A stretch of 64,000 nucleotides of DNA from Megaustenia siamemsis. Taxonomy: Eukaryota; Mollusca; Gastropoda; Stylommatophora; Ariophantidae. Location of the stretch: the NCBI GenBank assembly GCA_032433765.1, contig JAVIAB010000051.1, forward strand, positions 54,331,828 to 54,395,827, read 5' to 3'. A program made the position numbers and the translations under genes. Positions 10,381 to 22,801 of this stretch are shown here, piece after piece; the stretch's first letter is position 1; each line of letters begins with the position of its first letter. Under the pieces are notes generated by a model. The model was not told where the DNA came from, ran no database searches, and saw only the letters and a program-made list of their open reading frames with translations.

Positions 10381-12440
10381 TTACAAACACTGTTGTTCAC
10401 TGCATTAAGCGAACATGAATCCTTGCTTGCTCACATGAATGTCCCCGTGTATGTTGCAACCCGTACATACTGCTCGCGCTACACACCAGCTTGTTACCTA
10501 CCAATCGAGACTAACATTTAAAAAAAAATGATTTTAGAGAAACGGTCTGCGCATTCTTCATAATTAAATCCAATTTTTTAAAAATACTAATGTCATTCTT
10601 TGAAATCATCTACTTATAAACTACGCTACATAACTTGTAAATACTAACTTAATATTAGCTTTTTTCAGAAGTTAAACAAAAAATTCTTTAAACAGCTGAC
10701 GGTGTGTTGTGACCTTGCTCGCTGCACGTGTGTTGAGAATGTTTCAAACTTGCTATTCTAGACCAGTGGTTTTCATAATTTTGTGTTGGCGTGCTCTCGT
10801 ATAGAAATCAACCGTAGGTAAATTCTCTAAACGTTATTGGTTGGTGCATAATTTCAAGCATTTCATTTACCTATCAATACAGATAAAACTGCGTGGCACT
10901 GGACAGGTGTTTAGTTGTGCCGCTTTGGACGTAAAAGTCTAGATCTGGTACTCTGAAGAGTCCTAAAAAAGAGGTTCTGTAGTGAGCAAACGTTGTCAAA
11001 GGGTCAATCACAAGCTTCTGGTGGCCACCATAGCAAGTTAGAGAGAGCCGGGAAATGGAAGCTGCGGTAAAACAAAACTGGTAACAATATACTCATAGCA
11101 AAATGGCTGAACGGCAAGAGAATGGTGAAGATATAAAGATACGAAATGTAAAGGACATGCACCAAGCCAAACAAGCAAGACGGCAGAATGTAACGCAATA
11201 GAATATGGAGGAAATAACAACTACTGCGCCCTATGACGTCACAGAAGATCATGTTTCTCAACACATTTATAAACACCGAATGTAGAGGAAATGCGGTATT
11301 ATAAAATAGATGTTATCAATGAAACAGAGTTTATGAGAAGACCAATGAAGATTGTTTCAAACAGTTGTATTCAGATGTTGGCAAAGACTCTTTGTGAGAC
11401 CCACCAATCAGGATAGAGAAGATCCAAAGAAAACAGCCCCCCCCCCCACCCCCCCAACACCAACTCCCATTGGTATGCAAGTCCATTTTCAGACAAATGT
11501 GATAAATAACCATAAAATTGAATTCCCAGAATTATTTGCAATTCTATTATAGTAAATTGATTACCTCTGAGGTTGGAGGATATCTGCCTATATGGTGTTG
11601 AATCATCGTTCACACTCAACAGTGTGCGAGGATACAGTGTGTACTGAGGATAAAAGAGGCTTAAACCAAATGTAGTTCCTGTGAAAGCCTAAAAGGACTT
11701 CACCAGAGGATAAAAGCTGGTGAACTTGTAAAATAGATCATAGTCATCTTTGAATGCCATCTCTGCATCTTTAGTTGGCTATCATGGCGCGCCATTTCTC
11801 TCTGTCTCTTGCCTTGTTGGTGCAGCTTGACATGGATCGATAGACGAATGGCAATAAAGATAGTCTGCCAATGGTACGTAACTCTGTTTTATTATAACAT
11901 ATAGAAGTCCCCTCAACTAGAGATGGAGGAATTATAAGTTAATTTGACATTCACATCTACAAATAACCAAATCGTCTATTCAATATATATTATCCTAACA
12001 CGCGAGTGCTTAAAATGAGAACAATAGAGATCACAGAAATCCATAGCATCTGAGTGGATGATAATCATTAGGGGAAAAAAAGTAACCAATGAAAAATAGA
12101 AGAAAGTAGAAGATGAGAGGGGATTGGCCGTAATTAAGGGCATGAAAGATTTACCTCGACCTTGAATACAGGGAAGTTCGTAAGGAACTGTCGAGCTGAA
12201 AATAATTATGTTAGAACTGCAAGAGAAAAGTTCGTCAGCGCTAAAGTATATGATTATAATGCTGGTATTGCTGGCTGATGTAATAACAGCATTGAAACCT
12301 GACAATAATAATTTGAATGAACTGATGGCATCCATTAGTGTGTGTTGCTCATAACTTCCTGACAGTTCTGATCACCTCTTATTGCAACATTCAGGGGAAA
12401 AAAAAAAGAAACATAATGGTCAAATAAGAGAGTTTATTAC
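10381..12440. other. No gene seen (inside duplication unit 1)
   Basis: AT-rich with short ORFs that show no domain. A C-rich tract (CCCCCCCCCACCCCCCC) lies near 11439-11456. Its counterpart in unit 2 is 15326-17388. Confidence 0.45.
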
Positions 12441-12687
12441 GCCGCGATAATTCAGTGGTTAGTGAACTGGACTACAAAGGACAAGGGGTAGGGTTGTATC
12501 CCAACCGACGGCTTCCGGTTCACCCAACCTTAAATGGGTTCCGGATTTTTTATGGGAAAGTAAAGTGGCACGGGCGTAATACCGACCACATTACCCCAAA
12601 AATCATGTGCCGAAGGTCTGAAAATGTATGGTCACTAACACCATATTCCCTATACGCCACTTGGCGTGACGGGGTACTTTACTTTTA
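12441..12687 (+). mobile_element. SINE-A copy
   Basis: Starts GCCGCGATAATTCAGTGGTT (A box with one change), includes CATGTGCCGAAGGTCTG and ends GGCGTGACGGGGTACTTTACTTT. The B-box region is mutated (GGGTTGTATCCC). Confidence 0.82.
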
Positions 12688-12849
12688 GAAAGTTTATGAC
12701 TAAATAAAGGCGATCTGGTCTACAACAATGACATTCATTCTATCATCAAAGGGAACTGTCTCTCAAAGTAAAATATAAAACAATGTCATACAGATAACAG
12801 TGCAATGATAGATATTATCAACTGTTCAAATAAGACCATAAAGATAAAA

Positions 12850-13300
12850 TCTCAAGTGCTACATTTATTTCAATTCTAGTTTGGTGTAGAAACATGGATA
12901 TTAGATATAAAAACAAATTAGAAAATTGAAGCTTTTGAAATCTGGATCTATAGAAAAATACGGAGAATTGGATGAAAGGGGGAAAAAAAGTCAAACAATG
13001 AAGTTCTGAATCGGTTGAAAAAAAGAACTACTTAACACTATCAGAAAACGACAACTGCAATTTTTTGGACATGTGAAAAGACACAATTCCCTACTGAATT
13101 CATCTTGGAAAGTATGATACAAAGTAGTTGAAACAGAGGCAGACCAAGGCTAAAGTGGACTGATAACATCAAAATATTGACATGTGCCTATGATAACAAC
13201 ATCATCAAGACTAGACAAAGTAAAATAGTGCTCCATGGTAGCCATTCTTCGAATGTAGAGACGGTATCCAATGAATGGCAGATAAGACCAGATGATCATC
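12850..13300 (+). pseudogene. LINE-B 3' fragment
   Basis: Frames encode FGVETWILDIKT, IEAFEIWIYRKIRRIG and, after indels, FWTCEKTQF and NRGRPRLKWTDNIK. These parallel the LINE-B C-terminus at 5.25-5.6 kb. Multiple frameshifts; the 5' part is missing. Confidence 0.75.
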
Positions 13301-13387
13301 TTCACCAAAGTACTGACCACAAGAACATTTACACAGCACTTGTGTTCCAAATTCTAGGCAGGTTTATTCCCGTCTTATATATCTGTC

Positions 13388-13390
<3 letters not shown>

Positions 13391-13442
<52 letters not shown>

Positions 13443-13468
13443 TATAGACAGATAGAGAGATAGATAGG

Positions 13469-13555
<87 letters not shown>

Positions 13556-13600
13556 CGATAGATAGATAGATAGATAGATTAGATTAGATAGATTAGAATC

Positions 13601-13658
<58 letters not shown>

Positions 13659-13669
13659 AGATAGATAGC

Positions 13670-13714
<45 letters not shown>

Positions 13715-13731
13715 GATAGATAATAGATAGC

Positions 13732-13792
<61 letters not shown>

Positions 13793-13800
13793 TAGATAGA
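13391..13800 (+). repeat. (CAGA)n/(GATA)n microsatellite, unit 2 copy
   Basis: Same structure as 8459-8850 but with more interruptions (GATCGATA, GATAATAGATAG, GATAGCTAG). The two arrays have diverged more than the rest of the duplication, as expected for a fast-mutating microsatellite. Confidence 0.95.
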
Positions 13801-13817
13801 GGGCGAGAATTTTCATT

Positions 13818-14075
13818 TGAGTTGAAGTAAGGTACGAGACTTGAATCGTCGTATTAGCACGCGGGTTTGTACCCTGAAGTGTTCAGCCGTCTACCCAGAA
13901 GTGTTCAACCGTCTACCCAGAAGTGTTCAGTCGTCTACCCAGAAGTGTTCAGATATTCCTGTCTAGTGTCGCCTCAAATTCGTAACTCATGAGAGAGACG
14001 CCATTCCTCACCTTCGCAGTGTATGAACTCTGGTACCCATTTCTGCCAACGGCTGGGTCGACCGCAGGGGATCTT
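13818..14075 (-). mobile_element. SINE-B copy, unit 2
   Basis: Duplicate of 8873-9131, including the 22-bp expansion (about 13880-13951), so that expansion predates the duplication. Confidence 0.75.
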
Positions 14076-14103
14076 TTTTTCTACCACGAGTACAATTCGG
14101 GGA

Positions 14104-14354
14104 GCCGCAATAGCTCAGTGGTTAGTGAACTGGACTACAAAGGACAAGAGATCGGTTTCGATCCTGATCGACGGCACCGGGTTCACCCAGCCTTAAATGG
14201 GTACTGGATTTTTTTTTCTGGGAAAGTAAAGCGGCACGGACGTAATACTGACCACGCTACCCCAAAATCATGTGCCGAAGGTCTGTAACATTTATGGTCA
14301 ATAACACCATACTCCCTATAGGCCACTTGGCGTGACGGGGGTACTTTACTTTAC
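14104..14354 (+). mobile_element. SINE-A copy, unit 2
   Basis: Duplicate of 9157-9406 with A box TAGCTCAGTGG and B box GGTTTCGATCC intact. Confidence 0.85.
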
Positions 14355-14594
14355 TGACGGCGCACTTTACTTACAAGTACAACTCACACTGCTTCCAGCG
14401 GCAATCGAGCACAGGTTGCCCAACATCAGTAGCTAGAGGGGCGTCTGAGTTACCAATTGTGTGGACACTGAGCATCTGAATAAAAATAAAGAGAGAAAGA
14501 TTCATAAAAAAAGTGGTGGCTTCAGGTGGTACACACATATTTGGTTGTTTTCTAGCAGTGAAAGGTCTGCGCTTCTTCCTCTTTCCTTCCTCAT

Positions 14595-15325
14595 TTGTCT
14601 TTCAGTGTTGATGGGAGAAATCATTTGAGGTCTGTTAATATTCTGTTGGTTCCTGCTGTGGATTATTTCCTATTGTTTCTAATATTCCATCAATCCAGTG
14701 AAAGACCTGATATTGGTATAGCGCTATACATTTAAATACTATGACGATCATCATTTCAGGAGGACGTGAACTTCCGGGCAATATGGTGGATAGGCGGCAG
14801 GAACCATTGAAGGCTATGTCTGAAAAGTGTCCCTTGTTGCAGTTTTCCTCATATTCCAAGTCCGGCTTGTTGCAGGAGCTATTGAGTTAAGTGCTCTGTG
14901 CACACCGTGAGCTGTGTGTTTCATCCGTTTTTATCATGTTCCGATATTCCAATTGTTTACGATGAATGATGATATCGTATGACAGTGAACAGTTGGCCGT
15001 GTTCACTTTCTGTGCGGTTTCGCCTTATGTCTTTTGGCGTGTGCTGAGACTGCTATGATGGGGACTACAGCTACCGTTCTTTGTTTGGGAAATGAGTTTG
15101 TAATTAGGATGATTCCACTGGCACGGGCGGTTGAGCAATTATGGATTTTAATTCGTTTGCTGTGATACCGAGGCCTTCCATAACCAAATAACCTGATATT
15201 TGTGTTATTTTTAAGCTCATCAAAGTGTATTAAATAAATGTAAAAGTGTGTCAATTTATTGATGGTTTGAATGCAGTTCTGTTCAAACTTCAATTATTTC
15301 CACAGAAGTGTCTGAAAACGTGCTT
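14595..15325 (+). repeat. Dispersed repeat DR1, unit 2
   Basis: Duplicate of 9650-10380. Differences seen are single-base indels and rare substitutions (for example GATCGGG versus GATGGGG). Confidence 0.8.
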
Positions 15326-17388
15326 TACAAACACTGTTGTTCACTGCATTAAGCGAACATGAATCCTTGCTTGCTCACATGAATGTCCCCGTGTATGTTG
15401 CAACCCGTACATACTGCTCGCGCTACACACCAGCTTGTTACCTACCAATCGAGACTAACATTTAAAAAAAAAATGATTTTAGAGAAACGGTCTGCGCATT
15501 CTTCATAATTAAATCCAATTTTTTAAAAAATACTAATGTCATTCTTTGAAATCATCTACTTATAAACTACGCTACATAACTTGTAAATACTAACTTAATA
15601 TTAGCTTTTTCAGAAGTTAAACAAAAAATTCTTTAAACAGCTGACGGTGTGTTTGTGACCTTGCTCGCTGCACGTGTGTTGAGAATGTTTCAAACTTGCT
15701 ATTCTAGACCAGTGGTTTTCCATAATTTTGTGTTGGCGTGCTCTCGTATAGAAATCAACCGTAGTAAATTCTCTAAACGTTATTGTTGGTGCATAATTTC
15801 AAGCATTTCATTTACCTATCAATACAGATAAAACTGCGTGGCACTGGACAGGTGTTTAGTTGTGCCGCTTTGGACGTAAAAGTCTAGATCTGGTACTCTG
15901 AAGAGTCCTAAAAAAAGAGGTTCTGTAGTGAGCAAACGTTGTCAAAGGGTCAATCACAAGCTTCTGGTGGCCACCATAGCAAGTTAGAGAGAGCCGGGAA
16001 ATGGAAGCTGCGGTAAAGCAAAACTGGTAACAATATACTCATAGCAAAATGGCTGAACGGCAAGAGAATGTGAAGATATAAAGATACGAAATGTAAAGGA
16101 CATGCACCAAGCCAAACAAGCAAGACGGCAGAATGTAACGCAATAGAATATGGAGGAAATCAACAACTACTGCGCCCTATGACGTCACAGAAGATCATGT
16201 TTCTCAACACATTTATAAACACCGAATGTAGAGGAAATGCGGTATTATAAAATAGATGTTATCAATGAAACAGAGTTTATGAGAAGACCAATGAAGATTG
16301 TTTCAAACAGTTTGTATTCAGATGTTTGCAAAGACTCTTTGTGAGACCCACCAATCAGGATAGAGAAGATCCAAGAAAACAGCCCCCCCCCCCACCCCCC
16401 CAACACCCAACTCCCATTGTATGCAAGTCCATTTTCAGACAAATGTGATAAATAACCATAAAATTGAATTCCCAGAATTATTTGCAATTCTATTATAGTA
16501 AATTGATTACCTCTGAGGTTTGGAGGATATCTGCCTATATGGTGTTGAATCATCGTTCACACTCAACAGTGTGCGAGGATACCAGTGTGTACTGAGGATA
16601 AAAGAGGCTTAAACCAAATGTAGTTCCTGTGAAAGCCTAAAAGGACTTCACCAGAGATAAAAGCTGGTGAACTTGTAAAATAGATCATAGTCATCTTTGA
16701 ATGCCATCTCTGCATCTTTAGTTGGCTATCATGGCGCGCCATTTCTCTCTGTCTCTTGCCTTGTTGGTGCAGCTTGACATGGATCGATAGACGAATGGCA
16801 ATAAAGATAGTCTGCCAATGGTACGTAACTCTGTTTTATTATAACATATAGAAGTCCCCTCAAACTAGAGATGGAGGAATTATAAGTTAATTTGACATTC
16901 ACATCTACAAATAACCAAATCGTCTATTCAATATATATTATCCTAACACGCGAGTGCTTAAAATGAGAACAATAGAGATCACAGAAATCCATAGCATCTG
17001 AGTGGATGATAATCATTAGGGGAAAAAAAAGTAACCAATGAAAAATAGAAGAAAGTAGAAGATGAGAGGGGATTGCCGTAATTAAGGGCATGAAAGATTT
17101 ACCTCGACCTTGAATACAGGGAAGTTCGTAAGGAACTGTCGAGCTGAAAATAATTATGTTAGAACTGCAAGAGAAAAGTTCGTCAGCGCTAAAGTATATG
17201 ATTATAATGCTGGTATTGCTGCTGATGTAATAACAGCATTGAAACCTGACAATAATAATTTGAATGAACTGATGGCATCCTTAGTGTGTGTTGCTCATAA
17301 CTTCCTGACAGTTCTGATCACCTCTTATTGCAACATTCAGGGAAAGAAAAAAAAGAAAACATAATGGTCAAATAAGAGAGTTTATTAC
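15326..17388. other. No gene seen (inside duplication unit 2)
   Basis: Counterpart of 10381-12440, differing by small indels. No domain-bearing frame on either strand. Confidence 0.45.
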
Positions 17389-17633
17389 GCCGCGATAATT
17401 CAGTGGTTAGTGAACTGGACTACAAAGGACAAGGGTTAGGGTTGTATCCCAACCGACGGCTTCCGGGTTCACCCAACTTAAATGGGTTCCGGATTTTTTA
17501 TGGAAAGTAAAGTGGCACGGGCGTAATACCGACCACATTACCCCAAAAATCATGTGCCGAAGGTCTGAAAATGTATGGTCACTAACACCATATTCCCTAT
17601 ACGCCACTTGGCGTGACGGGGGACTTTACTTTT
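17389..17633 (+). mobile_element. SINE-A copy, unit 2
   Basis: Duplicate of 12441-12687. Confidence 0.82.
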
Positions 17634-17794
17634 AAGAAAGTTTATGACTAAATAAAGGCGATCTGGTCTACAACAATGACATTCATTCTATCATCAAAGG
17701 GAACTGTCTCTCAAGTAAAATATAAAACAATGTCATACAGATAACAGTGCAATGATAGATATTATCAACTGTTCAAATAAGACCATAAAGATAA

Positions 17795-18245
17795 AATCTC
17801 AAGTGCTACATTTATTTCAATTCTAGTTTGGTGTAGAAACATGGATATTAGATATAAAAACAAATTAGAAAATTGAAGCTTTTGAAATCTGGATCTATAG
17901 AAAAATACGGAGAATTGGATGAAAGGGGGGAAAAAAGTCAAACAATGAAGTTCTGAATCGGTTGAAAAAAAGAATACTTACACTATTAGAAAACGACACT
18001 GCAATTTTTTGGACATGTGAAAAGACACAATTCCCTACTGAAATTCTCTTGGAAAGTATGGTACAAAGTAGTTGAAACAGAGGCAGACCAAGGCTAAAGT
18101 GGACTGATAACATCAAAATATTGACATGTGCCTATGATAACAACATCATCAAGACTAGACAAAGTAAAATAGTGCTCCATGGTAGCCATTCTTCGAATGT
18201 AGAGACGGTATCCAATGAATGGCAGATAAGACCAGATGATCATCT
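17795..18245 (+). pseudogene. LINE-B 3' fragment, unit 2
   Basis: Duplicate of 12850-13300 with the same C-terminal motifs and additional one-base losses in the region encoding the RKRQL-like stretch (about 17970-18000). Confidence 0.75.
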
Positions 18246-18316
18246 TCACCAAAGTACTGACCACAAGAACATTTACACAGCACTTGTGTTCCAAATTCTA
18301 GGCAGGTTTATTCCCG

Positions 18317-18949
18317 CATATGCAAACACTCATTTTTCACTTTTGTCAAGACCGATTTTTTGTGTTGACGGGAAGAATTTTACGTCATCAGAGGCGATGT
18401 CTCTATATTATTTAAAACTGACATCCCTTTACGGTGTTTTATAAGTTTATAGTGTGTACATCTCGATGCATTTCAAGTTGTCGCTAATTAATTTGGTTCT
18501 TTCAGTATTTTTCTCCATGCTATGTGCCATGGCTTTCTTTGGAATGTTACGTGATGAGGCTCCAATCTCTTCACGGTGGTCTGCCATATTCGCCTTTCGT
18601 GTTCTGAATATGCTTCATGTGTACCACACACTTTGTTGTTTTCGCTTTCTAGGCCGTTGATCATTTCTGATTCTTCTGCCCATCCACCGTCACAGACTTT
18701 TCACATTCGGGTTGAACATACCTGCCGGCGCCATTGTTGTCGAACTATGTGTTTGCCTGTCGAACCGCGAGTACACGACACAAAGAAGAATAATCATATT
18801 CCACTGAAATATCGGTAAAGTTCACAGTCCACCCACTCGTCATAAGTAAACATACACCAAACGGGAATAGCTAAACATAATTTCCCAACTAGACTGTCGC
18901 GTAAATAATTTAACTACATCAGCAAGAGCCGAATTATAAAAACGACCAA
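18317..18949. other. No recognised gene
   Basis: Unique sequence after the duplication. A 46-codon minus frame near 18440-18580 starting MADHREEIGASS has no known signature. No repeat homology was noticed. Confidence 0.4.
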
Positions 18950-19355
18950 ATGTAGCCGCATGTATGGTGCAGAAACTTGGACATTAGATAAGAAAACAGA
19001 ACAGAAAATTGAAGCCTTTGAAATGTGGATTTATAAAGAATAGGTAGAATTGGATGGAAAGAAAAGAAAACAAACGATGAAGTTTTTAAAACAACCAAAA
19101 ATGAAAAGAGAACTATTAAACACAAATCAACAAGACAAATGAAATTTTTGGGGCATGTTAAAAGACACAACAGCCTAATAAAAGTAATATTTGAAGGAAA
19201 ATACAAGTAAAAGAGGCAGAGGCAGACAAAGACTAACATGGACGAGTAACATCAAAAGATGGACAAGTCAACCTATGACAATCTGCACCATCAAAGCAAG
19301 AGACAGAGTGGAATGGCGCTCAATGGTAGCCAACTTTCGATGTGGAGACGGCACT
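18950..19355 (+). pseudogene. LINE-B 3' fragment
   Basis: MYGAETWTLDKKTEQKIEAF, then EMWIY(R)RxGRIGWKEKK, a GHVKRHNSL segment, RGRQRLTWTSNIKRWTSQ and MVANF. It is closer to the LINE-B copy at 4.3 kb than to those in the duplication. Frameshifts lie near 19040 and 19130. The 27-bp array begins just past its 3' end. Confidence 0.82.
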
Positions 19356-19361
19356 CAATGA

Positions 19362-19725
19362 TGACATGTGCCATACATGCCGTTTCCATGCTATGTGCTA
19401 CCCATGTCGTTTCCATGCTTTGTGCTACCCATATCGTTTCCATGCTATGTGCTACCCATGTCGTTTCCATGCTATGTGCCACCCATATCGTTTCCATGTT
19501 ATGTGCTACCCATATCGTTTCCATGCTATGTGCCACACATGTCGTTTCCATGCTATGTGCTACCCATGTCGTTTCTATACTATGTGCCACCCATATCGTT
19601 TCCATGCTATGTGCCACCCGTATCGTTTCCATGCTATGTGCCACCCATATCGTTTCCATGCTATGTGCCACCCGTATCGTTTCCATGCTATGTGCCACCC
19701 ATATCGTTTTCATGCGTTTTGTATC
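19362..19725 (+). repeat. 27-bp minisatellite, about 13 copies
   Basis: Unit CATGCTATGTGCTACCCATG followed by TCGTTTC, with CACC/TACC and ATATC/ATGTC variants. 27 bp is a multiple of three, so ORFs of 130-161 aa run through it in several frames; none looks like a protein. The first unit grows out of the LINE-B tail. Confidence 0.95.
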
Positions 19726-19960
19726 GTCGGCTAGTTCTCGTTGACTTATTGCACGCCTCTATAGAGATACAAATGTTTAACAAATGTTGGTTTTGTAATT
19801 GTGATGTCCCATAGGAAAAATAATTTAGACAACAAACAACAGTTTTTTGTACGAGGATGAAGGCAGTCATGTCAAATGGTATGAAGGCAGTTTCGACAAA
19901 TGCAGGCTAAAGACGAATTAAATGGATGGCAAGGTGCAAGACAAAGCGATATACCAAGAG

Positions 19961-21500
19961 AACGACAAATAAGACCATTACTCGGGGCAACCGGCTTGCA
20001 AACGACACGAATGACCAAAAAAAAAATTGTCTCAAAGTAATGTTCTTGTAAACGAACGACACACTTCACAGCGTCCTTCAGCGCTTATGGAACGACAAAT
20101 AAATTTGTCTCCACGCAACTCGCTTGTAAACGAACAACAAATAAGATTGTGTCTCCACGCAACTCGCTTGTAAAAGAACAACAAATAAGATTGTGTCTCC
20201 ACGCAACTCGCTTGTAAAAGAACAACAAATAAGATTGTGTCTCCACGCAACTCGCTTGTAAACGAACAACAAATAAGATTGTGTCTCCATGCAACCCGCT
20301 TGTAAACGAACAACAAATAAGATTGTGTCTCCATGCAACCCGCTTGTAAACGAACAACAAATAAGATTGTGTCTCCATGCAACCCGCTTGTAAACGAACA
20401 ACAAATAGATTGTGTCTCCATGCAACCCGCTTGTAAATGAACGACAAATAAGATTGTGTCTCCATGCAACTCGCTTGTAAACGAACAACAAATAAGATTG
20501 TGTCTCCATGCAACCCGCTTGTAAACGAACAACAAATAAGATTGTGTCTCCATGCAACTCGCTTGTAAATGAACGACAATAAGATTGTGTCTCCATGCAA
20601 CCCGCTTGTAAACGAACAACAAATAAGATTGTGTCTCCATGCAACCCGCTTGTAAACGAACAACAAATAAGATTGTGTCTCCATGCAACCCGCTTGTAAA
20701 CGAACAACAAATAAGATTGTGTCTCCATGCAACCCGCTTGTAAATGAACGACAAATAAGATTGTGTCTCCATGCAACCCGCTTGTAAACGAACAACAAAT
20801 AAGATTGTGTCTCCACGCAACCCGCTTGTAAACGAACAACAAATAAGATTGTGTCTCCATGCAACCGCTTGCAAACGAACAACAAATAAAATTGTTTCTT
20901 CATACAACCCGCTTGTAAATGAGCGACAAATAAGATTGTGTCTCCATGCAACCCGCTTGTAAACGAACAACAAATAAGATTGTGTCTCCATGCAACCCGC
21001 GTGTAAACGAACAACAAATAAGATTGTGTCTCCATGCAACTCGCTTGTAAATGAACGACAAATAAGATTGTGTCTCCATGCAACCCGCTTGTAAATGAAC
21101 GACAAATAAGATTGTGTCTCCATGCAACCCGCTTGTAAAAGACAACAAATAAGATTGTTTCTTCATGCAACCCGCTTGTAAATGAACGCCAAATAAGATT
21201 GTGTCTCCATGCAACCCGCTTGTAAAAGGACGACAAATAAGATTGTTTCTTCATGCAACCCGCTTGTAAATGAACGACAAATAAGATTGTGTCTCCATGC
21301 AACCCGCTTGTAAATGAACGACAAATAAGATTGTGTTTCCATGCAACCCGCTTGTAAATGAACGACAAATAAGATTGTGTCTCCATGCAACCCGCTTGTA
21401 AACGAACGACAAATAAGATTGTGTCTCAGCTCCACGCAACTCGCTTGTAACAACGACGAATAAGATTGTGTTGTACACCCGCTCGTAAACGAATGAGAAG
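19961..21500 (-). repeat. 44-bp minisatellite, about 34 copies
   Basis: Unit contains CCCGCTTGTAAACGAACAAC then AAATAAGATTGTGTCTCCATGCAA. All three minus-strand frames lack stops, so ORFs of 260-433 aa are artefacts with a 44-residue period. First copies (19961-20090) are degenerate. Variants alternate GAACAAC/GAACGAC and CTCGC/CCCGC. Confidence 0.96.
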
Positions 21501-22500
21501 CAGATAAGAAAGCATCTCCGATCATGTTGGGGACACACAAGCCTACAACCCATTATGGCGGTGTTAAACACCAGTAGGAACAATCTGGACTACAATAACA
21601 CTACTCATGAACACAACTGGCCTACATGCCTGCAGCGTATTAATCAACATAGATCTATAATTAACTTTGTCATTAAATTCTAAAGGCTGTGCACGTGTGC
21701 CAGATATGCTTTGCATTTCGTATAATTTTCCGAGCGCGAACTTTAGGTCTATTTCAACAAGAGAACGATTAAGTGTGGGTGTTATGTATGTATGTGTGTG
21801 TGTGTGTGTGTTGCGTGTGTGTGCAAAGCTGTAATAATGATCCAAGCAGACCTTGACCTGCTGTTCCCAGGTCAGTACTGCCGTGAAATGATAAAACATT
21901 TAACACGTATAATAGGCGGCCTAAGTCAACGACCAGAGCACACTGTTCATGAACATGAACTAATGAGAACACGCGAGACCGCGTGCGCTTTGTAGGTCTT
22001 GTGATGTATTGCTCTGGGTGTGTTATCACGTGATCTTGCTAGGCGATTGCAGAGACATAAATGAAGAGAGGAATTTAGCCTGTCAGAAGCGTGGTAACTA
22101 ATCCTGCAAATAACGGAGGAAGCTGAGGAGCACGATTCGTCTTTTAGTATTGCGTTTCAAATAAGCAAACAAAAAATTCTAAAAAAAATAAAAAAATAGA
22201 CGGATAAACAAGCCAGCTTTTTTTCACTTGTACTGTATGAAGAAATAAATAAATAGTTTTAAAACAGCCGGTAATTTTTTTAATATACCAAAACTCGAAA
22301 TATCTTTTTTTTCTTCGAAACTCTCAATTGGAGAGTATAACCCCCCTCCCCTCGCGCCCCATGTAGAGTTACGCCACTTTAGTATCGACTTATTGACTGC
22401 CTTATTATTCTTCTTCCCCTCCGCATCCTATTCTTTCTCCTTCTTCCGTCCCTTATTTGTAATCTTCTCTGTCTTCGTCTTGTAACAAAAAAGGAACGCA
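21501..22500. other. No gene seen; (GT)n at about 21785-21830
   Basis: Contains a GTATGT/GTGT repeat. Otherwise AT-rich unique sequence with no recognisable frame. Confidence 0.45.
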
Positions 22501-22509
22501 CACAGTGTA

Positions 22510-22740
22510 CAATAACAGGCAAACGCTGGACGTAAATGTGTCACACATTCTGAAATTGAAACCTGATGGTAAAAGAAAAAGAGGCCGACATAAACAAACA
22601 CTAGAAAGAATACTAAGCGAGAGGCAACTACAGCAATCATCAGCTCCCTTGCCGTGTTTAAACAGCTCGATCAGGACAGAGTCGTGTGACGAGATACAAG
22701 GTGGGTCCTGTGTGAGGTCTGATGCTGGATAACAAAGATC
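22510..22740 (+). pseudogene. LINE 3' end fragment
   Basis: LKLKPDGKRKRGRHKQTLER then, after a frameshift, [15 protein letters not shown] and [10 protein letters not shown]. This is the arginine-rich C-terminal tail found after the RT domain in this LINE class (compare GKPMHSWRRQ-RTAWKMFVEDLCSSGS at 53.9 kb). A 2.8-kb tetranucleotide array starts 60 bp downstream. Confidence 0.6.
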
Positions 22741-22801
22741 GTCGGACACAAAGAGTCCAGAATTTATGTCCTATGTGACGTCTTCGGCTGGTAAGATAAT
22801 A

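Larger units (their letters stand above)
13373..18316. repeat. Segmental tandem duplication, unit 2 (~4.94 kb)
   Basis: Second head-to-tail copy of 8440-13372. The junction at 13372/13373 joins the end of the LINE-B fragment directly to the CAGA array. After 18316 the sequence becomes unique (CATATGCAAACACTC). Breakpoints share at most one or two bases, so this was not made by recombination between long repeats. An assembly artefact (two haplotypes joined) is a live alternative. Confidence 0.93.

Noticed and set aside
20032..21386. 363- to 433-aa minus ORFs in the 44-bp array
   Set aside because: A 44-bp unit without stops in any frame gives a 44-residue repeat that cycles through three frames; no coding signature.
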